A DNA stretch of 27,382 nt, taken from the IMG/VR virus record IMGVR_UViG_3300027954_000002, positions 1 through 27,382 of that record. One strand, given 5' to 3'. This document shows, piece after piece, positions 20,863-27,382 of this stretch. The position numbers were made by a program, and so were the translations under genes. The notes below the pieces were generated by a model, which was given only the letters and a program-made list of their open reading frames with translations, did no database searches and was not told where the DNA came from. Numbering within the stretch: the stretch's first letter is position 1; the number at the start of each line of letters is the position of its first letter. Source of the DNA: a virus.

Positions 20863-21289
20863 AGAATTCCGCCTTGTAGCCGTAACGGCGCATGAGTTTC
20901 TGAGCTATGATCTTGAGCCAATCGATTTGCTTCTGCGTGAGCGTCTTGCCACGGTCGAACTGCGCAGTGACACTTTCAATGAATTCCTTCTCGCGGGGCA
21001 GGAGCTTTTCACGCATACCATAGGCATATCTTACTGCATCGCCGACTGTATCAATGGTATGTTCGCGCTTAGGTTCGGGCTTCGGCGGCGGAACGTTCGC
21101 GCCGCTGTTGACCATTGCGATGATCTTGGGCAGCTGCTCAAGTACGTTGCCAAGGTCGCTCAAGTTCATGCCGCTTTTTGCAAGCGCCCGTGTCATCATC
21201 TTGGCAGCGGTAACGACCTCCTGATCGTTGTCGCTACCTAGCAGCCGAACGAACTTAGCTATCTTCTTTGCGTCCTCCTCGCTCAACAT
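20849..21289 (-). CDS. Hypothetical helical protein (146 aa), DUF2786-like N-terminus
   Basis: ATG 21289 has GGGAGG a few bases upstream; the longer reading from 21436 is not needed. N-terminal residues (EEDAKKIAKFVRLLGSDNDQ then EVVTAAKMMTRALAKSG) resemble the DUF2786-type helical repeat; the C-terminal part has LTQKQIDWLKIIAQKL, a helix also seen in phage DNA-binding and primase-type proteins. It overlaps the UDG-polymerase start by 14 bases, so it may be a replisome accessory. Not assigned. Confidence 0.55.
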   Translation of the reverse strand: MLSEEDAKKIAKFVRLLGSDNDQEVVTAAKMMTRALAKSGMNLSDLGNVLEQLPKIIAMVNSGANVPPPKPEPKREHTIDTVGDAVRYAYGMREKLLPREKEFIESVTAQFDRGKTLTQKQIDWLKIIAQKLMRRYGYKAEFYDVS

Positions 21290-21443
21290 AATAGTCCTCC
21301 CAGATTGGTTCTTCATCGAACCATGCTTCGAGTTGGTTTTCGAATTCCCACATTCCCTGGGAAGAATCCACAACATCAGGTCCGCTATGGGACCAAAAAA
21401 AGCGTGCAACGCGATAGCGGATAACAGCCCACGCATATCTCAT
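21255..21443 (-). CDS. Hypothetical protein (62 aa)
   Basis: The ATG overlaps the stop of the ParB-methyltransferase gene as ATGA, with GGAAAGAG upstream, and its end overlaps the next gene by 35 bases. It has an aromatic basic N-terminus (MRYAWAVIRYRVARFFW) and an acidic C-terminus (QLEAWFDEEPIWEDYYVE), giving strong charge asymmetry. No membrane helix is convincing. The coupling to its neighbours makes it likely a real gene. Confidence 0.5.
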   Translation of the reverse strand: MRYAWAVIRYRVARFFWSHSGPDVVDSSQGMWEFENQLEAWFDEEPIWEDYYVERGGRKEDS

Positions 21444-22777
21444 TTACCAAACTCTTTCCGTACTGCGTCTAGGAACTTCTCTCGGTTCTTCTCGCTTAGG
21501 TCCCAGCCCGTGCCGGTCATCTGAAGCTTGTATGCGGCAATCAGTGTAACGCCGCTTCCAAGAAAGGGCACCAAGACGCGGTTGCCCGGTCGGCAGATTG
21601 TATTAAGAATGTCCTCCATCAACGCAAGCGGTTTCTGCGTCGGATGGCGCTTAGTTGAAGCCGCAAGTGGATGATAATCAAAAACATTCGAGTGACCAGC
21701 CACGTTGAACTTGGGCTTGCCCTTACGTACTAGGAAGAATGGTTCATAGCATGAACTGAAGGCCACGTCTGGTTGATCTGCTTGGCCGCTCTGGCCTTTA
21801 TACCAGATTGCGTTTACTGGGTTGACCGCGAAGCCCGCGCCGACAAGCAGATTATACGTCAAGCAATGGTGGCGCGTGCCGTACCAAAAAATACCGAAGG
21901 TGTTCTGCTTCATCACCCTGTAACAGTTGTCTGCCACAAGCTGCATATTATTTGCGTAAGCCTCCACCGTCCATTCAGTATAGGCTTCAGCCTTTTCCAT
22001 GTTGCGGCTGTCCTTGCGTGTCACAAGATCAACTGCGTATGGTGGGTCAACTTCCACAAAATCGAACATCTCTGGCTCTTGACTTGGCAAAAACTCCAGC
22101 GTGTTGCCTATCCGATAGTGATCTTCGGCCCATTTGGGCGCGCTTTTGAATTCGGGTGACAGTTTACTGCGCTTGGATTTGAGTGCGCTCTCTTCTTCGA
22201 GGCGCTTCAATGCCTTCCAAGCTGCGTCCTCAGACTCACAGTTCTCAAGGTCTTTGAGGGTTTCTAGGGCCTCGCCCATTTGGACAATACGACCCATTCG
22301 ACCCTCCATAAAGGCTTCTGCAAGTTGGACTTTCTGAGCAATCTTGGTACGATCTAGCCCTTGTTCCTCTGCCTGCTTTTCATAAGTCCACTTAGGATCG
22401 TACTTAAGCCTTAGGTCATAAAGCTTCTTGGCAGCTTTGCATTTATCAGGCCAGGTAAAGTTAAGACGAGCCTCGTTTTCATCAAACTCAACCTGGAGGC
22501 GTTTTAGGTCGTTAAGTTCACCCTCACTATCAATTACTATTGAGGGAATCTCTGTGCGCTTCAGTCTTTGATGTGCCATAATCCTGCGCTCACCGGCGAG
22601 CAGTTTGCCCTGCCTATCAAGCACAACTGGATGTATCAGGCCGACTATTGAAATGCTCTCAGCTAAAATGTCCATCTCAGCCTCGAATGCAGCTACATCC
22701 TTAGTAGTTTGAGGCTTCGACCGTTGGCGCGGCTCAATCTTGATGGAGCTGATAGGTGTAAGCTTAACTTCTCTCAT
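21440..22777 (-). CDS. ParB-like domain fused to DNA methyltransferase
   Basis: A 445-residue protein. The N-terminal 90 residues are ParB/Spo0J-nuclease-like, with GLIHPVVLD and AGERR at 61-65. A helical linker follows to about residue 225. The methyltransferase has DPPY at 244-247 (motif IV), HPTQKP at 378-383 and FLGSG at 405-409 (AdoMet-binding motif I), the permuted order of beta-class N6-adenine/N4-cytosine enzymes. ParB-MTase fusions are common in phages and plasmids. No partner restriction enzyme is in the window, so self-protection or regulation is likelier than restriction. Coupled by ATGA to genes on both sides. Confidence 0.8.
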   Translation of the reverse strand: MREVKLTPISSIKIEPRQRSKPQTTKDVAAFEAEMDILAESISIVGLIHPVVLDRQGKLLAGERRIMAHQRLKRTEIPSIVIDSEGELNDLKRLQVEFDENEARLNFTWPDKCKAAKKLYDLRLKYDPKWTYEKQAEEQGLDRTKIAQKVQLAEAFMEGRMGRIVQMGEALETLKDLENCESEDAAWKALKRLEEESALKSKRSKLSPEFKSAPKWAEDHYRIGNTLEFLPSQEPEMFDFVEVDPPYAVDLVTRKDSRNMEKAEAYTEWTVEAYANNMQLVADNCYRVMKQNTFGIFWYGTRHHCLTYNLLVGAGFAVNPVNAIWYKGQSGQADQPDVAFSSCYEPFFLVRKGKPKFNVAGHSNVFDYHPLAASTKRHPTQKPLALMEDILNTICRPGNRVLVPFLGSGVTLIAAYKLQMTGTGWDLSEKNREKFLDAVRKEFGK

Positions 22778-23007
22778 TCCTCAAGGTCCTTCAAAAGAGC
22801 TGCCATATCTTCTTCTGACATGCTCGCCATCAACGCTTTAGCCTTTTCAGAGAGCTTGACGGACTCTTTTTTGACCTTGCTGGCTTTCTTCCTATAGCTG
22901 CGGCGCTCAGTGCGAATTTCCTTAATTCGCTCGTCAAGCTCCTCAGGCGTCATATCCTGCTGATACTTGAACAGCGGGTTAATGCGATCAGGTTCCTCTG
23001 TCATCAT
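22774..23007 (-). CDS. Charged coiled-coil protein (77 aa)
   Basis: Nearly the whole protein is charged helix (ELDERIKEIRTERRSYRKK followed by KASKVKKESVKLSEKAK), highly basic in the middle and acidic at the C-terminus (SEEDMAALLKDLEE). It overlaps the methyltransferase gene by four bases (ATGA) and the upstream gene by 20. No domain recognised; a DNA- or partner-binding accessory is plausible. Confidence 0.55.
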   Translation of the reverse strand: MMTEEPDRINPLFKYQQDMTPEELDERIKEIRTERRSYRKKASKVKKESVKLSEKAKALMASMSEEDMAALLKDLEE

Positions 23008-23194
23008 CCCTCACCAGCTTATATTGACCGGATAGGATATAGCCGACTATCTGCTCACCATCCCGATCAATGGCGTCAAGCAGCAAGTCCATCACTGCGT
23101 TTACCAAGGGACTGCGCAGGCCATAGCGAACGGATCGGTTCACCCGGGCCAGCCGCGCATCTCCCACGATGATAGTCATGCGCCGTTCTGACAC
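22988..23194 (-). CDS. Hypothetical protein (68 aa), possible ribbon-helix-helix
   Basis: Starts at GTG 23194 or ATG 23179; neither has a strong SD. The core TIIVGDARLARVNRSVRYG then RSPLVNAVMDLLLDAI has the strand-helix-helix rhythm of small ribbon-helix-helix DNA-binding proteins. The gene lies in the recombination/modification module and may be a regulator. The similarity is weak. Confidence 0.45.
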   Translation of the reverse strand: MSERRMTIIVGDARLARVNRSVRYGLRSPLVNAVMDLLLDAIDRDGEQIVGYILSGQYKLVRDDDRGT

Positions 23195-23201
23195 AAAGGA
23201 C

Positions 23202-23297
23202 TCACTTTCCGCGCAGTTGGTGAAACATCCAGGATGCTATCCATCTGAGCATTATAAACAACCAGACTGCTATCAGAATTGTAAGTAGTGTTTCCAT
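23202..23297 (-). CDS. Tiny membrane peptide (31 aa)
   Basis: Read directly from the sequence: METLLTILIAVWLFIML is a single hydrophobic span, followed by RWIASWMFHQLRGK with a basic end. AGGGAGAC precedes the ATG at good spacing, and the gene fills the gap between the ssDNA-binding gene and the 68-residue gene. The basic C-terminus suggests an N-out or N-in orientation set by the positive-inside rule. Function unknown. Confidence 0.55.
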   Translation of the reverse strand: METLLTILIAVWLFIMLRWIASWMFHQLRGK

Positions 23298-23312
23298 TTT
23301 AGTCTCCCTAGA

Positions 23313-23342
23313 CGGACGGGATGGAGGTAATCACCCCGTCCG
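23313..23342 (-). promoter_or_regulatory. 8-bp perfect stem-loop after the ssDNA-binding gene
   Basis: Bases 23313-23320 (CGGACGGG on the + strand) pair perfectly with 23335-23342, with a 14-base loop. It lies about 18 bases past the end of the ssDNA-binding gene and before the SD of the 31-residue membrane gene. No T-run follows on either strand, so it is not a classical terminator; it could slow transcription, protect the mRNA 3' end or bind a protein. Confidence 0.4.
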
Positions 23343-23360
23343 CCCCAGGCTTGCCGCTGC

Positions 23361-23744
23361 TTACCGGAGCTTTGGCAGCCTTAACCGATTGTAGGTGTTG
23401 TTGTCGTTGCCCTCTTCTTGGATCACAAGGCAGCGACCACTGTTGCCGACCCAATCCTCCGCCTCGCTGTCCTCGGCGAGGTGGAAGCACGCGCAAAAGC
23501 GTTTGTACTCACGCTTACGCGAAATGACCTGGTCGGCTGGCGTGTCGTGGTCCCACTTCATGACATAGTGCCTAATTGGAAAGGCGTCAATGCTGGGATC
23601 ATCGAAGCGGATGAAGACTTCGGCCATGGGATTGCCGGACTTAGATTCCTTCTCCTCGACCTTGAAAATCGTAAGGTCGTACTCGGCCTCGGGCGCGGCC
23701 TTTGGTTCCGTTACGTCGTCCAAACTTTCGCTGATAAAAGGCAT
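23361..23744 (-). CDS. DUF669-like ssDNA-binding protein
   Basis: A 127-residue acidic protein with the start MPFISESLDD. The segment YDLTIFKVEEKESKSGNP and then MAEVFIRF is characteristic of DUF669-type phage proteins, an OB-fold group thought to act as single-strand DNA-binding proteins. It lies directly after the Sak4-like ATPase gene, a pairing seen in many phages, and the two probably work together in recombination or replication. An acidic tail is not prominent; the protein ends LRLPKLR. Confidence 0.65.
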   Translation of the reverse strand: MPFISESLDDVTEPKAAPEAEYDLTIFKVEEKESKSGNPMAEVFIRFDDPSIDAFPIRHYVMKWDHDTPADQVISRKREYKRFCACFHLAEDSEAEDWVGNSGRCLVIQEEGNDNNTYNRLRLPKLR

Positions 23745-23745
23745 G

Positions 23746-24603
23746 CTACTTTTTACCCTTCTTCAGAAGTGCGCCAATGCCGTAATCTGTGGCGCGGTTA
23801 AAATCCTTGATAGTCACGTCTTCGACAGGCTGCAAGCCGCGAATATTCGTGCGCAAGTCTCGCAAGTTGGCTGTGCCGCCCTGTGGTACCGTACGCAGCA
23901 GATATTTGCCATTATCACAGCTAGCCTCTGCTACAGTGGTAAAGCTCAGCGGCAGCATTACACGGCTATTGCCGGGTGTGGCTATCGCAGTCGTAATGCG
24001 CGAGGTTTTTTCATCTTGCCAGGTTTGCATATGCGCGGTCAGGAACATGTTGACTTTCAAGCCTGACATCTTGCCAAAAACGTCGCTCAGTTTGTCGCCG
24101 ACTTGTCGGTAATCACTCCTATCAGTTATATCGCCGTAGCGATTGTTGATGTAAAGGACGCGATCCATCATAGCTTTGACAAAGAAGGTTGCGCTGTCAA
24201 AGCAAAGCCAGGCATACTCAGAGTATGCGCCGCTGTCGATCAAGGCATTGAAATGCGTGCGCCAATTGTTGAATAGCACAGGTTCAATGACTTCTTGCGG
24301 TTTGTCGCCCTTGTACGTATGGCCGGTCTTAGGGTCCTTGTTGAAGCCCTTCAACGTGGCGTCAAGCTCCTGAAACTCTGGCAAGAATTCTGCAAAGTCA
24401 CAGTCAGGCGTGCCGAAAATGGTTGGCATAGTGTTAGGGTCGAAGATGTATACGAGCTTGCGCCCTGGCAGTGTGCGAATAAGGCCGCTCTTGCCTTGGC
24501 CAGTCGGGCCAATAATAAGGAAGCGGTGGTATGGAGACACCACTGCTTCCTTCATGCTCTTGACCAGTGGAGCGGCCACAGCCGCCTTAGGTTGCAATGC
24601 CAT
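23746..24603 (-). CDS. Sak4-like RecA-fold ATPase (recombination)
   Basis: A 285-residue ATPase with Walker A GPTGQGKS at 32-39 and Walker B AWLCFDSAT at 131-139 (Asp136). A later segment, LKVNMFLTAHMQTW, with Asn/Gln and His after the third strand, fits the AAA_24/Sak4 family of RecA-core proteins, which phages use for single-strand annealing or replication-linked recombination. It is followed by a DUF669-like ssDNA-binding gene and preceded at some distance by a Cas4/RecB-type nuclease. Its SD (GGAG, ten bases before ATG) lies partly in the hairpin at 24605-24631. Confidence 0.75.
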   Translation of the reverse strand: MALQPKAAVAAPLVKSMKEAVVSPYHRFLIIGPTGQGKSGLIRTLPGRKLVYIFDPNTMPTIFGTPDCDFAEFLPEFQELDATLKGFNKDPKTGHTYKGDKPQEVIEPVLFNNWRTHFNALIDSGAYSEYAWLCFDSATFFVKAMMDRVLYINNRYGDITDRSDYRQVGDKLSDVFGKMSGLKVNMFLTAHMQTWQDEKTSRITTAIATPGNSRVMLPLSFTTVAEASCDNGKYLLRTVPQGGTANLRDLRTNIRGLQPVEDVTIKDFNRATDYGIGALLKKGKK

Positions 24604-24604
24604 A

Positions 24605-24631
24605 ATGTGCTCCGAGTGACTAGAAGCACAT
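24605..24631 (-). promoter_or_regulatory. Hairpin overlapping the Sak4 ribosome-binding site
   Basis: A 7-bp perfect inverted repeat (ATGTGCT at 24605-24611, AGCACAT at 24625-24631 on the + strand) with a 13-base loop lies directly before the Sak4 ATG at 24603. On the coding strand the right arm includes the last two bases of the GGAG SD. Pairing would partly hide the ribosome site, suggesting a translational operator or a DNA operator. The function is inferred. Confidence 0.4.
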
Positions 24632-24640
24632 CATAGCAGC

Positions 24641-25393
24641 TTATTTGTCGCCAGTCAAGTCATTTGTTGATGGCGCGGCGACGTTTTCGACAGGCACAGT
24701 TGACGAACTGGGAGCGGCGGCGTCTTGCAGGTTATGCAGCGGGTCAGGAACGCTGCCTATCGACGCTGTAACATAGCCATAATTCTCTGCATGCCTCCGA
24801 ATTTTGGCGTCGGGCATGCTTGAGGGGGCTTCAATGCCCTGCTCATTGTAGGACTTCTCCGGTTCCGGCTTCGTGATAGGCTCGCTTTGGCCGTAGTCAG
24901 TGCTTTTGTAGCTTTCGGCCCTTGGCGGGTCTACAACCTGCGTTGCCAGTGGCACGGCCGGATGTTTCCAGCTTTTTATTTTGGCTGTTGTGGCCTGTCC
25001 CCCCAAACCTAGTAGGTAATTGAGCTTGGCAGCGGCTAGGTCGGAGTCGGGCTCCTCCGCAGGGCCCTGGTCGACTTGCGTCTCTTTGGGCTCGGAGCCA
25101 GCTACGTTGGACTGCGGAACGGGCTCGCGCCAGTCTTGTGCCGAGCCCGAAGGATCAACCAACGTTGCGCGATAGCAAATCGAGCCCTTTGGAATATAAA
25201 GGGAAAATATTGTGCGATCCTCATAGAATTGTTCGGCGAAGGCCGACCTAATCTCTAAGAATAGCGAGTCTTCGCTGATAACCCAGCCTACCGCCTGCGC
25301 AATTGTTGGGGCTGGCTGGAAGTAGGGCCGACCGCCTTGCGAAAGCGCAAAGACGACTGTATCGTACCACATCACATGAACTAGCTCAGTCAT
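24641..25393 (-). CDS. Hypothetical protein with disordered tail (250 aa)
   Basis: AGGAG lies six bases before the ATG. The first 85 residues look folded (aromatic, mixed alpha/beta: MWYDTVVFALSQGGRPYF and later LEIRSAFAEQFYEDRTIFSL). Residues about 85-250 are Pro/Ser/Glu/Gln-rich and probably disordered, with repeated PEP, SEP and APSS patches. Located between the nuclease module and the Sak4 gene. No family recognised; possibly a recombination accessory. Confidence 0.55.
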   Translation of the reverse strand: MTELVHVMWYDTVVFALSQGGRPYFQPAPTIAQAVGWVISEDSLFLEIRSAFAEQFYEDRTIFSLYIPKGSICYRATLVDPSGSAQDWREPVPQSNVAGSEPKETQVDQGPAEEPDSDLAAAKLNYLLGLGGQATTAKIKSWKHPAVPLATQVVDPPRAESYKSTDYGQSEPITKPEPEKSYNEQGIEAPSSMPDAKIRRHAENYGYVTASIGSVPDPLHNLQDAAAPSSSTVPVENVAAPSTNDLTGDK

Positions 25394-25434
25394 AGTAACT
25401 CCTAAGGTTGAATGGCTGCATAGTCCCGCTTTTT

Positions 25435-25749
25435 CTAGTTTGGCACCTCCGCATCTTTACACATTGCATCGGCAGTCGCAAGAATGCGACCGATTAAAAC
25501 CTCAGTCATACGGCTAATGTTGGCCCTTGTAAAGGATATGCGGCTGCTGTCGCCCAACGTTACAAGGCTGATAACTGCTAACATGGTTGCCATGGTCTCA
25601 ATCTCCATGACTTGGCTGGGCCCAATCTTACGCGCAAGAACTTTTACAAGCTCTCCTTGAATCTCCATGACCAAATCTGACTTGCCCGTTAGGTCGAACA
25701 GTCCTTCTGGCGGTTCGACTATTCTTAGGTCCCTGAAATCGATTGTCAT
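25435..25749 (-). CDS. Hypothetical helical protein (104 aa)
   Basis: The ATG overlaps the nuclease stop by one base (TAATG), with GGAG eight bases upstream. After a short N-terminal beta part (MTIDFRDLRIVEPPEGLFDL) the protein is all helix with hydrophobic runs (METMATMLAVISLVTLG type segments), but without a clear membrane span. Coupled translation with the nuclease suggests a partner or regulator of it. Function unknown. Confidence 0.5.
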   Translation of the reverse strand: MTIDFRDLRIVEPPEGLFDLTGKSDLVMEIQGELVKVLARKIGPSQVMEIETMATMLAVISLVTLGDSSRISFTRANISRMTEVLIGRILATADAMCKDAEVPN

Positions 25750-26726
25750 TACAGCAGCTCCTTTGGTGTTCCGACATGTTCGAGAGGGTCCCAGCGATCA
25801 ACTTTGTAACCAGGCGGTGCTTCTTCCCATGTCAGCGGGTTGGCCCGGCTTTTGCAGAGAGGCAAAAACGGGCAGGCGGTGTTAAAGTCAAAACAACTGC
25901 GAGTATCTTGCGGGAAGGCACGAAGATAGGGGTCGTTAGGAGAATCCTGCAAAAGCTGGCGATTGTTATCTTCAACTTCTTGTACCTTCTTATGCGTCGT
26001 ATAGAGCCAGGCATCTAGCATCGGGCCGATGCGCTCAACTGGAATGAATGCGAAGTCCTGCTTAGTAGCGTGGACCATCGCAGCATCAACCCAAACATCG
26101 GTTTCTGGCGCGTCATATAGGATCGCTAGCGCGAACAGGTAGCCATCAACTTGCGAATTTGGCGAGAAGCTCTCCATAAAGAGAGGTCGAATTCTCGTCT
26201 CCTTGCCAATCGCTTTTGTGGCAGTCGTGGTCTTATGCTCGATACCCCGTATTCGCCTACTGTCCACTCGAACAATCTTGTCAATTCGGCCAACATAGAA
26301 CAAAGTCGGATCATCCGGCGTGAGGGGTACTGCGAACGGTCGTTCAATCTCCAGGATTTCGACGCTGCGAATGAAGCGCTGACGTGCCTCATGGTATTCC
26401 CATAGCATTTCATGCGCAGTGCTAGGGAGGCGTGGCGACCAGAATTTGCGGTCATCTTCATCCATCTCTTCTTCGAAAGGCATTCCGGCCAAGTACCAAA
26501 ACAGCTTGAACGCTTTGAAGGCATCTTCAATGCACTCGTCGCGAGGCTTTCCGGCTGCAATGCTGGCCCATAGGATATCCATTGCTGCATGCCATGCACC
26601 GCCAAACGCTAGCGGAGCTGAGGGGCCGCTATCGCGGCTCCAATGTTTGACGTGCCGGAAAAAGTAGTACCGAGCACAGCGACGAAAATCTTGCAGGCGC
26701 GTGTTGTCAAAGAGCCTTAGGGCCAT
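25749..26726 (-). CDS. Cas4/RecB-type PD-(D/E)XK nuclease with Fe-S cysteines
   Basis: A 325-residue protein from ATG 26726 (AGGA seven bases upstream; a TTG one codon earlier is possible). Motif H46/D50 (GGAWHAAMD), D149 (VGRIDKI), E163-x-K165 (EHKTT) and QVDGY form the PDDEXK_1 active site. Four cysteines, C17 and three in CFDFNTACPFLPLC near the C-terminus, match the Fe-S cluster layout of Cas4/AddB nucleases. It likely processes DNA ends for the Sak4/DUF669 recombination pair. It is the first large gene of the leftward operon. Confidence 0.8.
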   Translation of the reverse strand: MALRLFDNTRLQDFRRCARYYFFRHVKHWSRDSGPSAPLAFGGAWHAAMDILWASIAAGKPRDECIEDAFKAFKLFWYLAGMPFEEEMDEDDRKFWSPRLPSTAHEMLWEYHEARQRFIRSVEILEIERPFAVPLTPDDPTLFYVGRIDKIVRVDSRRIRGIEHKTTTATKAIGKETRIRPLFMESFSPNSQVDGYLFALAILYDAPETDVWVDAAMVHATKQDFAFIPVERIGPMLDAWLYTTHKKVQEVEDNNRQLLQDSPNDPYLRAFPQDTRSCFDFNTACPFLPLCKSRANPLTWEEAPPGYKVDRWDPLEHVGTPKELL

Positions 26727-26736
26727 CAAGACTTCC

Positions 26737-26907
26737 TTAGTTGTCGTTGCCTACCGTCATTCGCTCAAGCAGGTCGTGTATCTCTTGCAAGGCTACGACT
26801 GTAGTTAGCCGCATCTTTTCGACATGGGCTTCAAACAGCTTTTGCCGGTCTTCAAACATTTTTACCCGGTCTTCTAGCGCTGTGATACGGTTGCTATACT
26901 CTATCAT
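26737..26907 (-). CDS. Coiled-coil protein (56 aa)
   Basis: ATG 26907 overlaps the previous stop (ATGA), so translation is likely coupled; an in-frame GTG at 26928 is an alternative. The whole protein is heptad-like helix (ITALEDRVKMFEDRQKLFEA, then EKMRLTTVVALQEIHDLLE), expected to dimerise or bind a partner helix. No DNA-binding or enzyme motif. Located before the nuclease gene. Confidence 0.55.
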   Translation of the reverse strand: MIEYSNRITALEDRVKMFEDRQKLFEAHVEKMRLTTVVALQEIHDLLERMTVGNDN

Positions 26908-27074
26908 TTGGCTGGAACACCTTCCCACGGACGAGCCTTGAGCTTGGCGCTAATCTCAGGTGGTATAAGTAAATGCTGCTTGAGTAGTTTGATGGCTCCC
27001 TCAGCGCTGTCGGACTCAAAAATGCCATAGTTGCGCTGGTGGCCTTCGTGCTCATAGTAAATTAGGAATCGCAT
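26904..27074 (-). CDS. Hypothetical small protein (56 aa)
   Basis: Translated directly: it starts MRFLIYYEHEGHQRNYGIFE and ends ARPWEGVPAK. SD is weak (AGGTAG about 14 bases upstream). It sits in the 12-base-spaced run between the regulator and the coiled-coil gene, ending in an ATGA overlap, which supports it as real. The sequence looks like a small alpha/beta protein; no family recognised. Confidence 0.5.
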   Translation of the reverse strand: MRFLIYYEHEGHQRNYGIFESDSAEGAIKLLKQHLLIPPEISAKLKARPWEGVPAK

Positions 27075-27086
27075 TTTGGGGGCTTT

Positions 27087-27335
27087 CTACCTATAGGTTA
27101 GCTTGACATCCAGGGCTTCCATAAGCTTGAACACGGTACGGAAGACTGGGCGTTTGGTTTCGCCACAGGCAAACTTGGAGATCGTGCCAGGGTGAAGCGT
27201 TGAAACCTCACTTATAACTTTCCAAGTAAGCTTGCGGTCTTTCCAACTGTTTCGAACCATGCCGCGCAGGTCTTCCAAGAAAATCATGTCCGTTTCGAAG
27301 CCACGGTAAATAATAATGCGTGCAGGCGCTTTCAT
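27087..27335 (-). CDS. Cro/C1-type HTH regulator (82 aa)
   Basis: AGGAG lies eight bases before the ATG. The C-terminal half (LTWKVISEVSTLHPGTISKF then PVFRTVFKLMEALD) is a helix-turn-helix of the Cro/C1/XRE type. An N-terminal basic strand (MKAPARIIIYRGFETD) precedes it. As the first gene read leftward in the window, it could control the early/replication operon, but its promoter and operators lie beyond the window edge. Confidence 0.65.
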   Translation of the reverse strand: MKAPARIIIYRGFETDMIFLEDLRGMVRNSWKDRKLTWKVISEVSTLHPGTISKFACGETKRPVFRTVFKLMEALDVKLTYR

Positions 27336-27382
27336 GTTGCAGACTCCTAGCGGGGGGCATCACTCCCGTTACCTATCGAACA
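27336..27382. other. Short region upstream of the HTH gene, no gene seen
   Basis: Forty-seven bases to the window end hold the SD AGGAG of the regulator and a C/G-rich patch. I see no -10/-35 pair and no complete gene; a continuing gene outside the window cannot be excluded. Confidence 0.4.

Noticed and set aside
23308-23527. Overlapping 60-70 residue frames on both strands at the end of the ssDNA-binding gene
   Set aside because: They are C/G-rich shadows over the stem-loop and the DUF669-like gene, with no start signals.

Overview
The window looks like part of the genome of a short-tailed (podovirus-like) phage of a Gram-negative, probably proteobacterial, host. Supporting signs are a P22 gp10-like tail-hub protein, T7-like internal virion proteins followed by a virion transglycosylase, no tape-measure or sheath genes, and densely packed genes with many ATGA-type stop/start overlaps. 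No interval longer than about 60 bases lacks a gene. I see no tRNA, insertion sequence, CRISPR or attachment site.

Left arm, + strand, 1-14804 (late genes): the end of a head protein, small head/neck proteins, a head-tail adaptor and a beta-propeller-like tail-hub protein. Two fibres follow that share an N-terminal anchor; the first carries a collagen-like shaft with evenly spaced interruptions. Next come small structural proteins, three small membrane or secreted proteins of lysis type (8214-8897), a GNAT-like protein, a coiled-coil protein ending in an S74-like domain, three Ala/Gln-rich internal virion proteins and a lytic transglycosylase with two plausible starts.

Right arm, - strand, 27335-14801 (read leftward): a Cro/C1-type HTH regulator, small proteins, a Cas4/RecB-type nuclease, a Sak4-like ATPase and a DUF669-like ssDNA-binding protein (a recombination module). 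A ParB-DNA methyltransferase fusion follows, then the replicase. The two arms converge at 14801-14804, where the stop codons overlap and no terminator is visible.

The most notable feature is the replicase. A uracil-DNA-glycosylase-like domain, a 3'-5' exonuclease and the first part of a family A polymerase lie in one gene (19204-20862). The palm with motifs A, B and C is a separate gene (15247-16071). Laid against a normal Pol I, the two halves join just before motif A with no residue missing. About 3.1 kb with ten small genes lies between them: an endolysin flanked by two tiny membrane proteins, ThyX, a MazG-like pyrophosphohydrolase, zinc-binding proteins and a basic HNH-leader-like protein. 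The embedded start signals (ATGA coupling, SD sites inside flanking genes) suggest a settled arrangement rather than a recent break. No intein or intron signature is visible, so assembly from two polypeptides is the simplest reading. Functional statements here rest on motif recognition by eye; no database search was run.
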